A stretch of DNA of 13,400 bases. Origin: an uncultured Actinomyces sp. Its GTDB lineage: Bacteria > Actinomycetota > Actinomycetes > Actinomycetales > Actinomycetaceae. The notes under the pieces were generated by a model that worked only from the letters and a program-made list of their open reading frames with translations, had not been told where the DNA came from and made no database searches. A program made the translations under genes and the position numbers. Location of the stretch: assembly GCA_938028585.1 (NCBI GenBank), contig CALIZH010000024.1, forward strand, positions 1-13,400, written 5' to 3'. This document shows positions 13,233 to 13,400 of the stretch, in pieces. Position 1 is the stretch's first letter. Each line of letters opens with the position of its first letter.

Positions 13233-13302
13233 GTCGAATGCGCATGAGATTGCGATACTTCCACTTCACGAGGCCGCGCCCCCCAGAGTGGCACACAAAG
13301 CG

Positions 13303-13336
13303 GAAACCCCGCCCTGCCGCAGCAGAACGGGGTTTC
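13303..13336 (-). terminator. Hairpin terminator after the right-edge gene
   Basis: GAAACCCCG (13303-13311) pairs with CGGGGTTTC (13328-13336). Inside, CTGC (13314-13317) pairs with GCAG (13322-13325). The result is a 13-bp stem with a 2-by-2 internal loop. It lies 45 bases after the minus-strand stop at 13382-13384 and upstream of the MerR promoter, so it would insulate the two. Confidence 0.65.
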
Positions 13337-13339
13337 ACA

Positions 13340-13373
13340 GCCCATGACGGGCGAAAGTCTGAATGAATCAGAC
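13340..13373. repeat. Two small hairpins beside the terminator
   Basis: GCCC-ATGAC-GGGC (13340-13352) and GTCTGA-ATGAA-TCAGAC (13357-13373) are perfect short inverted repeats packed between the right-edge gene and the main terminator. They may protect the mRNA 3' end. Chance is possible for the first. Confidence 0.35.
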
Positions 13374-13381
13374 GGGGAAAG

Positions 13382-13400
13382 TCACTTAAGGGTGACCTTG
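13382..13400 (-). CDS. 3' end of an unidentified minus-strand gene
   Basis: The last complete codons read Lys-Val-Thr-Leu-Lys followed by TGA (13384-13382), and a hairpin terminator lies downstream in the same direction. Only five residues are visible, so no family can be named. Its existence rests on the terminator placement and the frame running off the edge. Confidence 0.4.

Noticed and set aside
1..13400. CRISPR array, insertion sequence or prophage genes
   Set aside because: No regularly spaced repeats, transposase motifs or phage proteins were found on either strand.

Overview
The window reads as chromosomal DNA of a moderately high-GC actinobacterium. It resembles Actinomycetaceae such as Schaalia or Actinomyces; that placement is an inference from protein resemblance and gene order, with no database search. 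Supporting signs are a PhoP/PhoR-like two-component pair, a WXG100 protein, a CIRCE-controlled groEL, the DUF2520-panC-panD-lysS gene order known from actinobacteria, several genes that look leaderless, and -10 boxes of the TANNNT type. I see no insertion sequence, integrase, phage gene or CRISPR array. Most of the window looks like core genome.

Left part (1-5970, all minus strand). Two membrane PH-domain (YdbS/YdbT-like) genes overlap or abut. They are followed by a DUF2520 Rossmann protein, panC, panD (8-bp overlap with panC) and the 5' three quarters of lysS, which runs off the left edge. PanC and PanD make pantothenate and beta-alanine. The DUF2520 protein is a candidate for the reduction step that gives pantoate. 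lysS appears to have its own leaderless promoter.

Middle part (5971-10298, plus strand). A divergent control region with a PhoP-box-like direct repeat precedes an OmpR/PhoP-family response regulator and its histidine kinase. A 233-base gap follows. Next is a 450-residue protein with an HD-superfamily fold in which the metal-binding His-Asp pair appears to be Gln-Gly, joined to a long disordered tail. It is followed by an orphan WXG100 protein. Both of these last genes have a CCTAG-type inverted repeat ending at the ribosome binding site.

Right part (10299-13400, mostly minus strand). A very strong GC hairpin separates the WXG100 gene from convergent groEL. groEL has no groES beside it and carries two CIRCE (HrcA) operators upstream. 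Then come tRNA-Asn(GTT) with its own promoter and intrinsic terminator, a TipA-like MerR regulator whose promoter has the 19-bp spacer typical of MerR control and appears leaderless, and the last codons of an unidentified minus-strand gene.

The observations most worth a second look are the degenerate HD protein with the orphan WXG100 gene and their shared palindromes, the PhoP box, and the run of leaderless starts. I do not see a clear multi-gene defence, biosynthetic or other undescribed system here.
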